From: Mycolicibacterium komossense
GTDB taxonomy: Bacteria; Actinomycetota; Actinomycetes; Mycobacteriales; Mycobacteriaceae
DNA: 64,000 bases
Direction of reading: 5' to 3'
NCBI RefSeq assembly: GCF_025822605.1
Contig: NZ_JACKTY010000031.1
Location: 436 to 64,435 of the forward strand
Shown here: one piece after another, positions 32,874 through 40,709 of the stretch
Position numbering within the stretch: position 1 is the first letter of the stretch
Layout: each line of letters opens with the position of its first letter
Notes under the pieces: generated by a model
Told to the model about the DNA's origin: nothing
The model's input: the letters and a program-made list of their open reading frames with translations, nothing else
The model's database searches: none
Program-made: the position numbers and the translations under genes

Positions 32874-34588
32874 CGCAGCACCGCCGCGCGATAGTCCTGG
32901 CGTTCCATCAGCTCCGCGTGCGAGCCCGTGGCCACCACCCGGCCGGCATCCAGCAGGGCGACCCGCGCCGTCGCGGCCAGTAACGCCGGGCTGCAGGTCA
33001 CCACCAACGTCGTGAACTCCTGCCCCGGACCGCTGTGCCGCATGTCGATAATCCCCTGGGCCACTGCACTTTCAGTGACCGCATCCACCGCGGTGGTCGG
33101 CTCGTGCAGCACCAGTATCGGGGCGCGGCGCAACAGCGCCCGCGCCAGCGTCAACCGCTGCCGCTGGCCGCCGGACAGGCTGGCCCCACGTTCGGTGACC
33201 GTGTGCTCGAGACCCTTGTGGTGCACGTCGATGACGTCGATCGCGCAGGACGAGCGCAGTGCGGCGTCGATCGCGCCGTCGTCTGCGATGTCGGTGCGCG
33301 CTGTCAGGTTCGAGCGCAGCGAACCGGTGAAGAGATCGGTCCGGTGCGGTTCGACCAGCAGCACCCGATGCGACTCCGCCAGGTCGAGATCTTCCAGTGG
33401 CACCCCGCCAACCCGGACCCGACCGGTGTATTCCGCCGGCGGCAGCTGCCCCGACAACACCGTGACCAGTGCATCCGCATCAGCGGACCGGACCGCCACC
33501 ACCCCGACCATCTCGCCGGGAGCAACCGACAGGGTGGCACCGTCGAGGGTGCCGTGGTGCACGTCGTCGAGGTCGAGCCCGTGCGGGCCGCCGGCGAGCG
33601 CTGCGGTGCCCGGCGCCAGCGCGACCGGCGCATCCTCGATCCAGCCGACCCGCTCCGCCGAGGCCCGGGCTTCGGCGATCCAGCTGGGTACCTCGGCCAT
33701 GGTGGTGAACGGCTCCAGCAGGAACTGCGCGAGCCCGATGACGGTGATGAGTTCGCCGATCGAGATCTCGCCGCGCAGTGCGAACCACCCCGCCGTGACC
33801 GCCACACCGACCGCCAACAGTGCGCTCATTGCGTTCGAGAAGCCGATGAAGATGCTCTGCGAACGGGTGGCTCGCACCGTGGCCGTCAGAGCGTCCCGAC
33901 TGACGGCCCGATAGCGCGCGGCGGCGGCATCCTGTGCGCCGATTCCGCTCAGCGGCCGCAGCCCGGCGACCAGGTCCGCCGACATCGCGGTCGCGCGACC
34001 GGCGAGTTCCTGCTGGTCGGCCACCCGACGGGTGATCACCGGGCCGCCGAACTGCAGTAGGAACAGGATCACCGGGGTACCGATCAGCACCACCAGGCCC
34101 AGGGGTATGTCGATGGTCAGCAGCACGCCGGCACAGACGACGATGGCGGTGACCGCGCCCGCGATCCGCGGCACGTAGTCCAGCAGGTAGGAGGTGTTGT
34201 CCGCGTCGGTGCTGGCAATGGACAGCAGCTCGCCGCTGCGCAACCGCGTCCGCAGCCGCCACGGGTGCAGAATCCTGACCGCGAGGTCGACCCGCAGTTG
34301 GTGCCCCTCGGTGGCGATCGCACGCATGAGGAACCGGGCGCCGCTCTGATAGCAGGTCGTCAATACGACGAACAGTGCCGCCAGGGCCGCCACCCACCCG
34401 ACCAGCTGCCCGATATCGCCGGTCTCGACAGCCCGGCCGATGACCAGCCCGATCAGAATCGGGACCGCCGCCTCGCAGAGCTGATGGCCACAGATCAGCA
34501 GGGATCCGACCGTCAGCAGGCGGGCGTTACGGGTGACGGTTCGCCGCAGAATCGAAGCGCTGCGGCGCGATTGCTCTACCTCGGGCAT
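32870..34588 (-). CDS. ABC exporter half-transporter A (ExiT-type), degenerate nucleotide-binding site
   Basis: The 572-residue protein has the exporter fold (membrane domain ~1-310, nucleotide-binding domain ~340-572). The Walker A region reads GVVAVRSADADALV (~366), lacking the GK[ST] phosphate loop. The Q-loop Gln is Glu (LVEPHRTDLF). Walker B has His for the Asp (LVLHEPTT, ~491). The H-loop His is Cys (VVTCSP, ~530). The signature LSGGQRQR (~469) is intact. It can therefore contribute the signature to ATP bound by the partner half but should hydrolyse poorly itself. Start ATG 34588 lies 17 bases after the MbtH-like stop. The role in siderophore export is inferred from position. Confidence 0.9.
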   Translation of the reverse strand: MPEVEQSRRSASILRRTVTRNARLLTVGSLLICGHQLCEAAVPILIGLVIGRAVETGDIGQLVGWVAALAALFVVLTTCYQSGARFLMRAIATEGHQLRVDLAVRILHPWRLRTRLRSGELLSIASTDADNTSYLLDYVPRIAGAVTAIVVCAGVLLTIDIPLGLVVLIGTPVILFLLQFGGPVITRRVADQQELAGRATAMSADLVAGLRPLSGIGAQDAAAARYRAVSRDALTATVRATRSQSIFIGFSNAMSALLAVGVAVTAGWFALRGEISIGELITVIGLAQFLLEPFTTMAEVPSWIAEARASAERVGWIEDAPVALAPGTAALAGGPHGLDLDDVHHGTLDGATLSVAPGEMVGVVAVRSADADALVTVLSGQLPPAEYTGRVRVGGVPLEDLDLAESHRVLLVEPHRTDLFTGSLRSNLTARTDIADDGAIDAALRSSCAIDVIDVHHKGLEHTVTERGASLSGGQRQRLTLARALLRRAPILVLHEPTTAVDAVTESAVAQGIIDMRHSGPGQEFTTLVVTCSPALLAATARVALLDAGRVVATGSHAELMERQDYRAAVLR

Positions 34589-34605
34589 CGCTGAGTCAGT
34601 CGAAA

Positions 34606-34860
34606 CTACGATGAGACGTCAGCCTCCGACGCGCCGGCGGCCGCTGCCATCCTCAGCCGCAGACTTTTCGGGCGCATATCGGTCCAGCTCTCCTCGACGT
34701 ACTCCAGGCACGCCTGTCGGCCGGCCTGGCCGTCGGCGCCGAACACGATGGTCCAGCCGCCGGGCACCTGCTTGAAGGTCGGCCACAGGGAGTGCTGTTC
34801 TTCGTCATTGACCAGTACGTAGAAGGTGGCTGTCTCGTCGTCAAAAGGGTTGCCCGACAC
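34606..34860 (-). CDS. MbtH-like protein, NRPS adenylation-domain activator
   Basis: The 84-residue protein has the MbtH family landmarks: NPFDDE at the N-terminus, NDEEQHSLWP, and SWTDMRPKSLR. MbtH-like proteins bind A domains and allow them to fold or activate amino acids. It is the first gene of the operon running through both exporter halves into the NRPS, and starts about 97 bases from the iron box shared with fxbA. The length is slightly above the usual ~70 because of an Ala/Ser-rich C-terminal tail. Confidence 0.95.
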   Translation of the reverse strand: MSGNPFDDETATFYVLVNDEEQHSLWPTFKQVPGGWTIVFGADGQAGRQACLEYVEESWTDMRPKSLRLRMAAAAGASEADVSS

Positions 34861-34957
34861 GTGCTCTCCTCAACAATGAGTCTGAAATTGACGTGGACTT
34901 ACAAAACCGCGTCCCGACGCGCCCCCGGCACGCCCGCTTGAACTACGCCACCCTATC

Positions 34958-34976
34958 AAAGGTTAGGCTTGCCAAA
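34958..34976. promoter_or_regulatory. Iron box (IdeR/DtxR-type operator) between mbtH-like gene and fxbA
   Basis: AAAGGTTAGGCTTGCCAAA matches about 14 of 19 positions of the IdeR consensus TTAGGTTAGGCTAACCTAA. It lies between divergent starts (34860 minus, 35002 plus), 25 bases upstream of fxbA. IdeR with Fe2+ would repress biosynthesis and export genes in iron sufficiency. Confidence 0.85.
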
Positions 34977-35001
34977 GTAAGGCACATAGAGAGGGTGGGA
35001 T

Positions 35002-35946
35002 ATGCGGGTAGCGACGTTCGGATACCAGACCTGGGGACACAAAACCCTGGAAGCACTGATCAAGTCAAACCACGAAGTCGTCCTGGCAGTCACCCATCCG
35101 CCGAGTGATCAACCCTACGAGTCGATTTGGGCTGACTCGGTCGAGCAGCTCGCCCGTGACCACAACATTCCCGTCCACCTGGCGCAGCGACCCGACGACG
35201 ACCTGATCGCGCGCGTGCGGCAGGCGGAGCCGGACATCATCGTCGCCAACAACTGGCGGACGTGGCTGCCGCGGGAGCTGTTCGACCTACCCCCGCACGG
35301 CACTGTGAATCTTCATGATTCGTTGCTACCGAAATTCACCGGCTTCTCGCCGGTGATCTGGGCGATGATCAGTGGCGCGACCGAGGTCGGCCTCACCGCC
35401 CATCGGATGGACGACGAGCTCGACACCGGCGATATCGTTCTTCAGCGGGCGATTCCGATCGGTCCCGAGGACACCGGCACCAGCCTGGTGCGCGCGACGA
35501 TCGAGCTGATCCCCGAGGTACTGCTGGAGTCCCTCGACCTGATCGAGCAGGGTACGGCCACCTGGACCGCGCAGAACCTGGACGACCGCACCTTCTTCCA
35601 CAAGCGCTCGGCTCGGGACAGCATCATCGACTGGCGTTGGTCGGCAACGGAATTGGAACGCTTCGTGCGGGCACTGTCGGATCCGTATCCCAATGCCGTC
35701 ACCTACTACCGGGGTCAGCGGATTCGTGTCCTGCGCGCCACGGTGTCGCGCTGCCGCTATGGCGGAACCCCGGGCCGGGTGTTCATCGCCGAGGGCGACG
35801 GCATGGTGATCGTCGCCGGGGCAGATGCCCACCGCGGCGACGGACCCGGGCTGGTCATCCAGTCGGTGCGGCTGGATGACGGCACCGAACTGCCCGCCCT
35901 GGAGTTCTTCGGCCGCGGTGGCGGCTATCTGAACGATCAGCCGTAA
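35002..35946 (+). CDS. fxbA: Hydroxyornithine formyltransferase FxbA
   Basis: The 314-residue protein is a formyl-THF-dependent transferase of the methionyl-tRNA formyltransferase fold. The catalytic Asn-His-Asp set is visible: N103 and H105 in TVNLHDSLLP and D141 in LDTGDI. A C-terminal domain (~200-314) follows. It formylates the delta-N-hydroxyornithine that opens the exochelin peptide. A ribosome-binding site gagggtggga precedes ATG 35002. The gene is divergent from the mbtH-like operon and shares its iron box. Its end overlaps the convergent monooxygenase end by ten bases. Confidence 0.93.
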   Translation: MRVATFGYQTWGHKTLEALIKSNHEVVLAVTHPPSDQPYESIWADSVEQLARDHNIPVHLAQRPDDDLIARVRQAEPDIIVANNWRTWLPRELFDLPPHGTVNLHDSLLPKFTGFSPVIWAMISGATEVGLTAHRMDDELDTGDIVLQRAIPIGPEDTGTSLVRATIELIPEVLLESLDLIEQGTATWTAQNLDDRTFFHKRSARDSIIDWRWSATELERFVRALSDPYPNAVTYYRGQRIRVLRATVSRCRYGGTPGRVFIAEGDGMVIVAGADAHRGDGPGLVIQSVRLDDGTELPALEFFGRGGGYLNDQP

Positions 35947-37241
35947 GCGCCGCCGCGGACCACCTGTCCGCTGGCGGCACCGAATTCCGCTTCGCGGGCA
36001 ATAGATTCGACGATCTCACCGCAGCGCACCGCGATGTTGGAGATCAACGAAGAACTGAGCCCGTGCGTGTGTTCGGTACCACCCTGTAGGTAGATCGCAC
36101 CGGGGATCTCCCGTGACGTCCGCAGGCGGTAGTCCCTCTCGACGGCGGGTCCGTCGGCGGCGTACACCGCCGAATCACACAGATCACCCAGGATGTCCGG
36201 CAGCGGCATCGGGGCGAAGCCGGTGGCGTACACCACGGCATCGCAGACCATCGTCTCGACCGTCTTGGTCGGGTGATGTTCGATCGCCACCTGCACTCCG
36301 GCACCGTCCTCGGTGACCGACTGCACGCCGGATGCGCCGTGGAAATACAGCCGGCGGTGGCCGGCGACCCGCTCGGCGTATTCGCGCGCGTAGAGCGTCT
36401 CGATCAGCGGTAGATCGACGCAGGAGTAGTTCGTGGCGCGGTGGTAGTCGATCAACCGCTGCCGAACCGACGGGTCGGCCATGTAGAAATCATCGACCGC
36501 CGCGGGGTCGAAAACCCGGTTGGCGTAGGGACTGTCGTCGGCCGGGCTGTATCCGTACTTGGCGAAGACCCCGTGCACCTCGGCGTTTGTGTACGTCGTG
36601 TGCAGGTAGTCGGTGACTTCGGCGGCACTCTGGCCGGCGCCCACCACCACGAACCGGTTGTGCGTAATCGACGGCAGTTCGGAGATCTTCGTCAGCAGCC
36701 CGTGGTTGTGGAACTGGCGTGGCGTCTCGACCACCCCACCCGGAAGCTGCGGATGAAGTCCGCCCGCCAGGACGACCGCGCGGGCCCGCAATGTCGTGGT
36801 CTGTGCACCTTCGACATCGACAGCCAGGCAATCGCCCTCGTCGCGTACCGCCACTGCCCGCGTGCCGTAGCGCACCGTGGCGTCCACCCGCTCGGCGGCC
36901 CACTCCAGATAGTCGTGGAATTCCAATCTGGTGGGAAAGAATGTCTGGTGGTTGATGAACTCGTTGAGCCGGCCGCGCTCGGTGAGGTAGTTCAGGAACG
37001 TGTACCGGCTGCGTACGTTGCGCTGACTCGCCAGATCCTTCAGAAACGAGATCTGCATGGTGGTGCCGGGGATGAGCATGTCGGTGTGCCAGCCGAATTC
37101 CAGTTTGGCTTCCAGGAATTCAGCCGAGATGGGCGCTTCGGCGGTCTCATTGTGCTCTTCGAGCGCGATGGCCAGACCGAGGTTGGAAGGGCCGAAGCCC
37201 ACCCCGACCACGCCGAGGATGCCGTTCGTCGTCGAGGCCAT
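35937..37241 (-). CDS. Ornithine/lysine N-monooxygenase (flavin-dependent N-hydroxylase, MbtG/PvdA type)
   Basis: The 434-residue protein has the FAD motif GVGFGPSNLGLA (~13-24), the NADP motif VGAGQSAAEV (~200) and the C-terminal ATGFAPMPLPDIL motif of siderophore N-hydroxylases. It would hydroxylate the side-chain amine of ornithine to give the hOrn units used by modules 1, 3 and 5. I chose ATG 37241, which overlaps the panD stop as TGATG; a GTG at 37256 in frame would overlap panD by 16 bases. It follows panD in one transcription unit. Lysine as substrate cannot be excluded from sequence alone, but the NRPS codes favour ornithine. Confidence 0.9.
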   Translation of the reverse strand: MASTTNGILGVVGVGFGPSNLGLAIALEEHNETAEAPISAEFLEAKLEFGWHTDMLIPGTTMQISFLKDLASQRNVRSRYTFLNYLTERGRLNEFINHQTFFPTRLEFHDYLEWAAERVDATVRYGTRAVAVRDEGDCLAVDVEGAQTTTLRARAVVLAGGLHPQLPGGVVETPRQFHNHGLLTKISELPSITHNRFVVVGAGQSAAEVTDYLHTTYTNAEVHGVFAKYGYSPADDSPYANRVFDPAAVDDFYMADPSVRQRLIDYHRATNYSCVDLPLIETLYAREYAERVAGHRRLYFHGASGVQSVTEDGAGVQVAIEHHPTKTVETMVCDAVVYATGFAPMPLPDILGDLCDSAVYAADGPAVERDYRLRTSREIPGAIYLQGGTEHTHGLSSSLISNIAVRCGEIVESIAREAEFGAASGQVVRGGAYG

Positions 37242-37648
37242 CACCGGCTCGCCCACTGGTCGAGCGCACCCGGCACCGGCTGAGCGGGGTCCGATCCGAG
37301 CGCGACGATGCGGTTGCGCTCGTCGACGTGGACCACCCTGGGCACATAGCCGTCGATCTCGCGGTCATCGAGACTGCGGAACGACATGATGATGACGAGG
37401 TCGCCTGGCAGCACCAAATGTGCTGCTGCACCGTTGATTCCGATCACCCCGGAGCCCGGTACGCCGGTGATCGCATATGTGGTCAGACGCGCCCCGTTGG
37501 TGATGTCGACGACGTCGACCTGTTCACCTTCCAGGATGTCGGCCGCCCGCATCAGGTCTTGGTCGATCGTGATCGATCCGACGTAGTGCAGGTCGGCCTG
37601 AGTGACCGTGGCGCGATGCACCTTGCCGCCCAGCATTGTTCGGAGCAT
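37241..37648 (-). CDS. panD: Aspartate 1-decarboxylase PanD (cluster copy supplying beta-alanine)
   Basis: The 135-residue protein carries canonical PanD landmarks at the expected numbers: Lys9, the self-cleavage pair Gly24-Ser25 in HYVGSITID, Arg54 and Tyr58 in NGARLTTY, and the SGVIGINGAAAHL segment. PanD cleaves itself to form a pyruvoyl group and converts aspartate to beta-alanine. In most genomes it serves pantothenate synthesis beside panC; here it sits next to an N-hydroxylase and siderophore genes. A beta-alanine-like code in NRPS module 2 explains it. I chose ATG 37648 with GGAGGA about 7 bases upstream; the open frame to 37699 is rejected. The gene is divergent from fxuD around an iron box. 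Confidence 0.94.
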   Translation of the reverse strand: MLRTMLGGKVHRATVTQADLHYVGSITIDQDLMRAADILEGEQVDVVDITNGARLTTYAITGVPGSGVIGINGAAAHLVLPGDLVIIMSFRSLDDREIDGYVPRVVHVDERNRIVALGSDPAQPVPGALDQWASR

Positions 37649-37708
37649 GAAAAGTCCTCCAGTAGTGTCGACATCATCGGCCCCCCGACAGATCCCCACA
37701 GAATATTC

Positions 37709-37727
37709 GTAGGTTATCCTAACCTTA
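37709..37727. promoter_or_regulatory. Iron box overlapping the fxuD start codon
   Basis: GTAGGTTATCCTAACCTTA matches about 15 of 19 positions of the IdeR consensus. Its last base is the A of the fxuD ATG (37727), so the site covers the start and would also control the divergent panD, 60 bases away. No ribosome-binding site fits upstream of that ATG, so the transcript may be leaderless. Confidence 0.85.
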
Positions 37728-38749
37728 TGTGGCCGACTAAATTAGGTGTCTCCCTGCAACGAAGCAGTACCTACCTGGCAGTTTGCGCGATCGGCGTGGT
37801 GGTCCTCGCCGGTTGCGGCAGCTCCGCAAAAACCGACTCCGCCAGCTCTTCCGGCAGCAGTACCGCCGCCGCGCAGGGCGAGGACGTGATCATCAAACAC
37901 AAGTTCGGTGAAACCACGATCCCGGCGAACCCCCAGCGGATCGTCACTGCCGGGTGGATCGACCAGGATTACGTGTTGCCCTTCGGGGTGGTGCCGGTCG
38001 GTACCCGCGGCGGCTACTTCGAGAACTACAACGACTTCCCCTGGGTCAAGCAGGAGACCGACGGCAAGGGCGTGCCGGCTATCGACGGCGATACCATCAA
38101 CTTCGAGGGCATCGCCGCGGCCAAGCCGGATCTGATCTTCGCCATCAACGAGACGATCGACCAGAAGACCTATGACCGGCTCTCTCAGATCGCCCCGACG
38201 GTTGTCCAGTCGGCCGACTATCCCGACGAGGAAACTCCTTGGGACGTCCAGCTTCTCACCACCGGCAAAGCGCTCGGCAAAGAGGCGCAGGCACAGAAAC
38301 TGGTGGACCAGGTCAACGCCAAGTTCGACGAGGCCAAGGCCGCCCACCCCGAGTTCGCGGGTAAGACCCTCATCTCGGATTTCACGTCCGAGGCTAATGC
38401 CCACTACCTGATCGGTAAGGGCGACCCGCGTAACGCGATCTTCGACGGGCTCGGGTTGGACACCAAGGACACCGTGGGTGACGTGTCCGAGGAGAAGCTG
38501 TCCTTGCTCGACGGCAACGTACTGTTCGTCAACGGGCTGACCAAGCAGCAGATGTCCGAGGTGCCGGCGTTCCAGCGGCTCAACGTCGTTCGGGAGGGCC
38601 GCACGCTGTACGCGGGCTCGGACTCCACGCTCAGTGGTGCCCTCGCCTTCGGTGGACCGGAGGCCAAGCTCTACGCGCTCGATCTGCTGGTCCCGCAGAT
38701 CGGCAACGCCCTGCAGGGCAAGCCCGTCGCCGACCTCTCCGATTCCTGA
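37727..38749 (+). CDS. fxuD: Ferric siderophore-binding lipoprotein (FxuD-like, FecB/TroA fold)
   Basis: The 340-residue protein has a signal peptide with lipobox LAGC (Cys30) and a periplasmic-binding-protein fold of the iron-siderophore class: PQRIVTAGW near the start of the mature part, a central helix region, and the C-terminal half beginning KTLISDF. It would bind ferric exochelin on the outer face of the membrane and deliver it to the FxuA/B/C-type permease encoded convergently. I chose ATG 37727 (MWPTKLG) because it places a normal signal peptide at the N-terminus; the frame open to 37328 overlaps panD and the iron box. A hairpin terminator follows. Confidence 0.9.
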   Translation: MWPTKLGVSLQRSSTYLAVCAIGVVVLAGCGSSAKTDSASSSGSSTAAAQGEDVIIKHKFGETTIPANPQRIVTAGWIDQDYVLPFGVVPVGTRGGYFENYNDFPWVKQETDGKGVPAIDGDTINFEGIAAAKPDLIFAINETIDQKTYDRLSQIAPTVVQSADYPDEETPWDVQLLTTGKALGKEAQAQKLVDQVNAKFDEAKAAHPEFAGKTLISDFTSEANAHYLIGKGDPRNAIFDGLGLDTKDTVGDVSEEKLSLLDGNVLFVNGLTKQQMSEVPAFQRLNVVREGRTLYAGSDSTLSGALAFGGPEAKLYALDLLVPQIGNALQGKPVADLSDS

Positions 38750-38768
38750 CCGCGAACTCACCCGTTCC

Positions 38769-38803
38769 ATTGCCCGGCATCACCAATGGTGGTGCCGGGC
38801 AAT
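38769..38803. terminator. Bidirectional hairpin terminator between fxuD and the ATPase gene
   Basis: A 16-bp stem (38769-38784 with 38788-38803, one G-T pair) with a 3-base loop lies between the convergent genes. A T-rich run (ttattt) follows on the plus side and the flank is also A/T-containing on the other side. Confidence 0.85.
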
Positions 38804-38808
38804 TTATT

Positions 38809-39654
38809 TCATTCGACCTTGGCTTGCTGTTTGCGGGCCAGTAACTGGCTGGACGCCCGCGGGATCACCAGCGGGGTCCCGGTCTCGGGATCGTCGATGA
38901 TCTGGCAACGCAGACCGTAAACCTCTTCCACCAGCTCGGCGGTGACGATCGCTGCCGGATCACCCTTGGCGACAATCGAGCCGGCCTTCATCGCGATGAT
39001 CTCGTCGGCAAACCGACACGCGTGGTTGAGGTCGTGGAGGACCGCGACGATGGTGCGTCCCTGCTGGATGTTGAGCTCCGCGAACAGATCCAACAGTTCG
39101 ATCTGATGCGCGATGTCCAGGAAGGTGGTCGGTTCGTCGAGCAGGATCAACGGTGTCTGCTGCGCCAGCACCATGGCGACCCACACGCGTTGACGCTGTC
39201 CGCCGGAGAGCTCGTCAACCGGGCGGCCGGCGATGGCGCTCACCCCCGTCGATTCCATCGCCTCGGCCACGGCCTGTTGGTCGGCGCGCGAGAACTGCCG
39301 CAGCAGCTTCTGGTGCGGGAACCGGCCGCGGGTCACCAGGTCGGCGACGGTGATGCCGTCGGGCGCGATCGACGACTGCGGTAGCAGCCCGAGCCGTCGC
39401 GCCACATCTTTGGTCTTGAGGCTGGCGATATCCGTGCCGTCCAGAATGACCTGACCGCCCGACGGACTCAGCAGACGGGCGAGGCCACGCAGAAGTGTCG
39501 ATTTACCACAGGCATTCGGCCCGACGATCGCGGTGACCGCGCCCGCGGCGATGTCCACGGTGAGGCTGCCCACGATAGGGGTGCCGCCATAGCTCAGCGA
39601 CAGGTCGCGGGCGCCGAGCCGAACCTCGTCCGTCTTCTCTCCGGAGAGCGCCAT
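38809..39654 (-). CDS. fxuB: Ferric siderophore ABC transporter ATPase (FepC/FxuB-like)
   Basis: The 281-residue protein has Walker A GPNACGKST (~44), the signature LSGGQRQR, Walker B LILLDEPTTFLD, and the H-loop VLHDLNHA, typical of FepC/FecE-type importers. It would power uptake through the two FecCD permeases upstream in the operon. I chose ATG 39654, overlapping the permease stop as TGATG; the much longer open frame to 40632 lies across the permease gene and is a shadow. The symbol follows my recollection that FxuB is the FepC-like member in M. smegmatis. Confidence 0.9.
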   Translation of the reverse strand: MALSGEKTDEVRLGARDLSLSYGGTPIVGSLTVDIAAGAVTAIVGPNACGKSTLLRGLARLLSPSGGQVILDGTDIASLKTKDVARRLGLLPQSSIAPDGITVADLVTRGRFPHQKLLRQFSRADQQAVAEAMESTGVSAIAGRPVDELSGGQRQRVWVAMVLAQQTPLILLDEPTTFLDIAHQIELLDLFAELNIQQGRTIVAVLHDLNHACRFADEIIAMKAGSIVAKGDPAAIVTAELVEEVYGLRCQIIDDPETGTPLVIPRASSQLLARKQQAKVE

Positions 39655-40709
39655 CAGACCCGCCGCGCCTGCACGATGAGCAGATACACGAGATAGAGCC
39701 CTCCCAATGTCACGGTGATCGCCCCGACGGGCAGTTCGGTCGGCGCGAAGATCGTCAACGCGATCAGGTCGCTGGACAACAACAGAAACGCACCCATGGC
39801 AGCCGCCGAGATCAGCCCGACCCCCGGCGCGCCGGTCAGACGCCGTGCCAGCTGCGGTGCGGCCAGCGCGACGAAGGAGATCGGGCCGGCCGTCGCCGCG
39901 GCCACGGCGATCAGCAGTACCCCGATTGCGAAGTACGCCAACCGCGCTCGCTCCGGATGGATCCCGAGCGCGCCGGCCGCGTCGTCCCCCAGCTCCAGGA
40001 TGGGCAATTGCGGGCCGACGAAGGCCAGCAGTGCGCAGGCGATGAGCAGGCCGCCCACCATCGGATACACCTGGGCCCACTCCAGCCCGTTGAGCGACCC
40101 CTGCTGCCAGATCGCGGCGGTAATCGCCTGGTGCAACTTGATTTTCAAGATGATCCACTGGCTTACCGAGCTCAGCACCGCGGCGACCGCGATGCCGACG
40201 ATGATCAACCGGAAGCCCGCCAGACCGTTCTTGTAGGACAACAGGTAGACGACGATCGCGGTAGCCAGCCCACCGATCACCGCGCTGACCGCGGTCGTGT
40301 AGTAGCCGCCGCCCAGGACGGCTATGGCGATCAGTGCGCCGGTGTAGGCGCCGAAGTCGAAACCGATCACGTCCGGGCTGCCGAGCGGATTGCGGGTCAG
40401 CGCCTGGAAGATCGCACCCGAGGCTCCCAGCGCACCACCGATGAGCAGCGCCAACAGGATGCGCGGCATCCGCCACTGCAAGACCAACACGCTGGCAAAG
40501 CTGTCGTCTCGCCCCGCGAGGATCGCGATCACCTGGGCGGGCGATACCGGGTACTGACCCACACCCAACGCGAGCACCGCCAGCGCCAATGCGGCCACCA
40601 CCAAGATCGTCACCACGATGATGCTGCGCCACGAGGCCCGCAGCGCGACGGCGGGTTCACGGCGCACAACGAGCTGGCGGTGGCCGAAGTCGATCGAAGG
40701 CAGGCTCAC
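39654..40709 (-). CDS. fxuA: Ferric siderophore ABC permease, FecCD family (FepG/FxuA-like)
   Basis: The 351-residue membrane protein has nine to ten hydrophobic spans and the FecCD hallmark GASGAIFQALTRNPLGSPDVIGF, which is closer to FepG than FepD. It forms the import channel together with the other permease. It overlaps the upstream permease by four bases (ATGA at 40706-40709) and the ATPase by one base. The symbol is from memory of the FepG-FxuA relation. Confidence 0.9.
   Translation of the reverse strand: MSLPSIDFGHRQLVVRREPAVALRASWRSIIVVTILVVAALALAVLALGVGQYPVSPAQVIAILAGRDDSFASVLVLQWRMPRILLALLIGGALGASGAIFQALTRNPLGSPDVIGFDFGAYTGALIAIAVLGGGYYTTAVSAVIGGLATAIVVYLLSYKNGLAGFRLIIVGIAVAAVLSSVSQWIILKIKLHQAITAAIWQQGSLNGLEWAQVYPMVGGLLIACALLAFVGPQLPILELGDDAAGALGIHPERARLAYFAIGVLLIAVAAATAGPISFVALAAPQLARRLTGAPGVGLISAAAMGAFLLLSSDLIALTIFAPTELPVGAITVTLGGLYLVYLLIVQARRV

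Noticed and set aside
31101..34060. Plus-strand frames of about 330-570 codons opposite the exporter genes
   Set aside because: Both minus-strand genes show full ABC-exporter architecture; the plus frames have biased composition.
37328..37726. Long N-terminal extension of the fxuD frame
   Set aside because: It runs antisense through panD and the iron box; the signal peptide begins at Met 37727.
39655..40632. 607-codon frame joining the ATPase to upstream sequence
   Set aside because: The upstream part is an out-of-frame reading of the FecCD permease gene, Arg- and Gly-rich without motifs.
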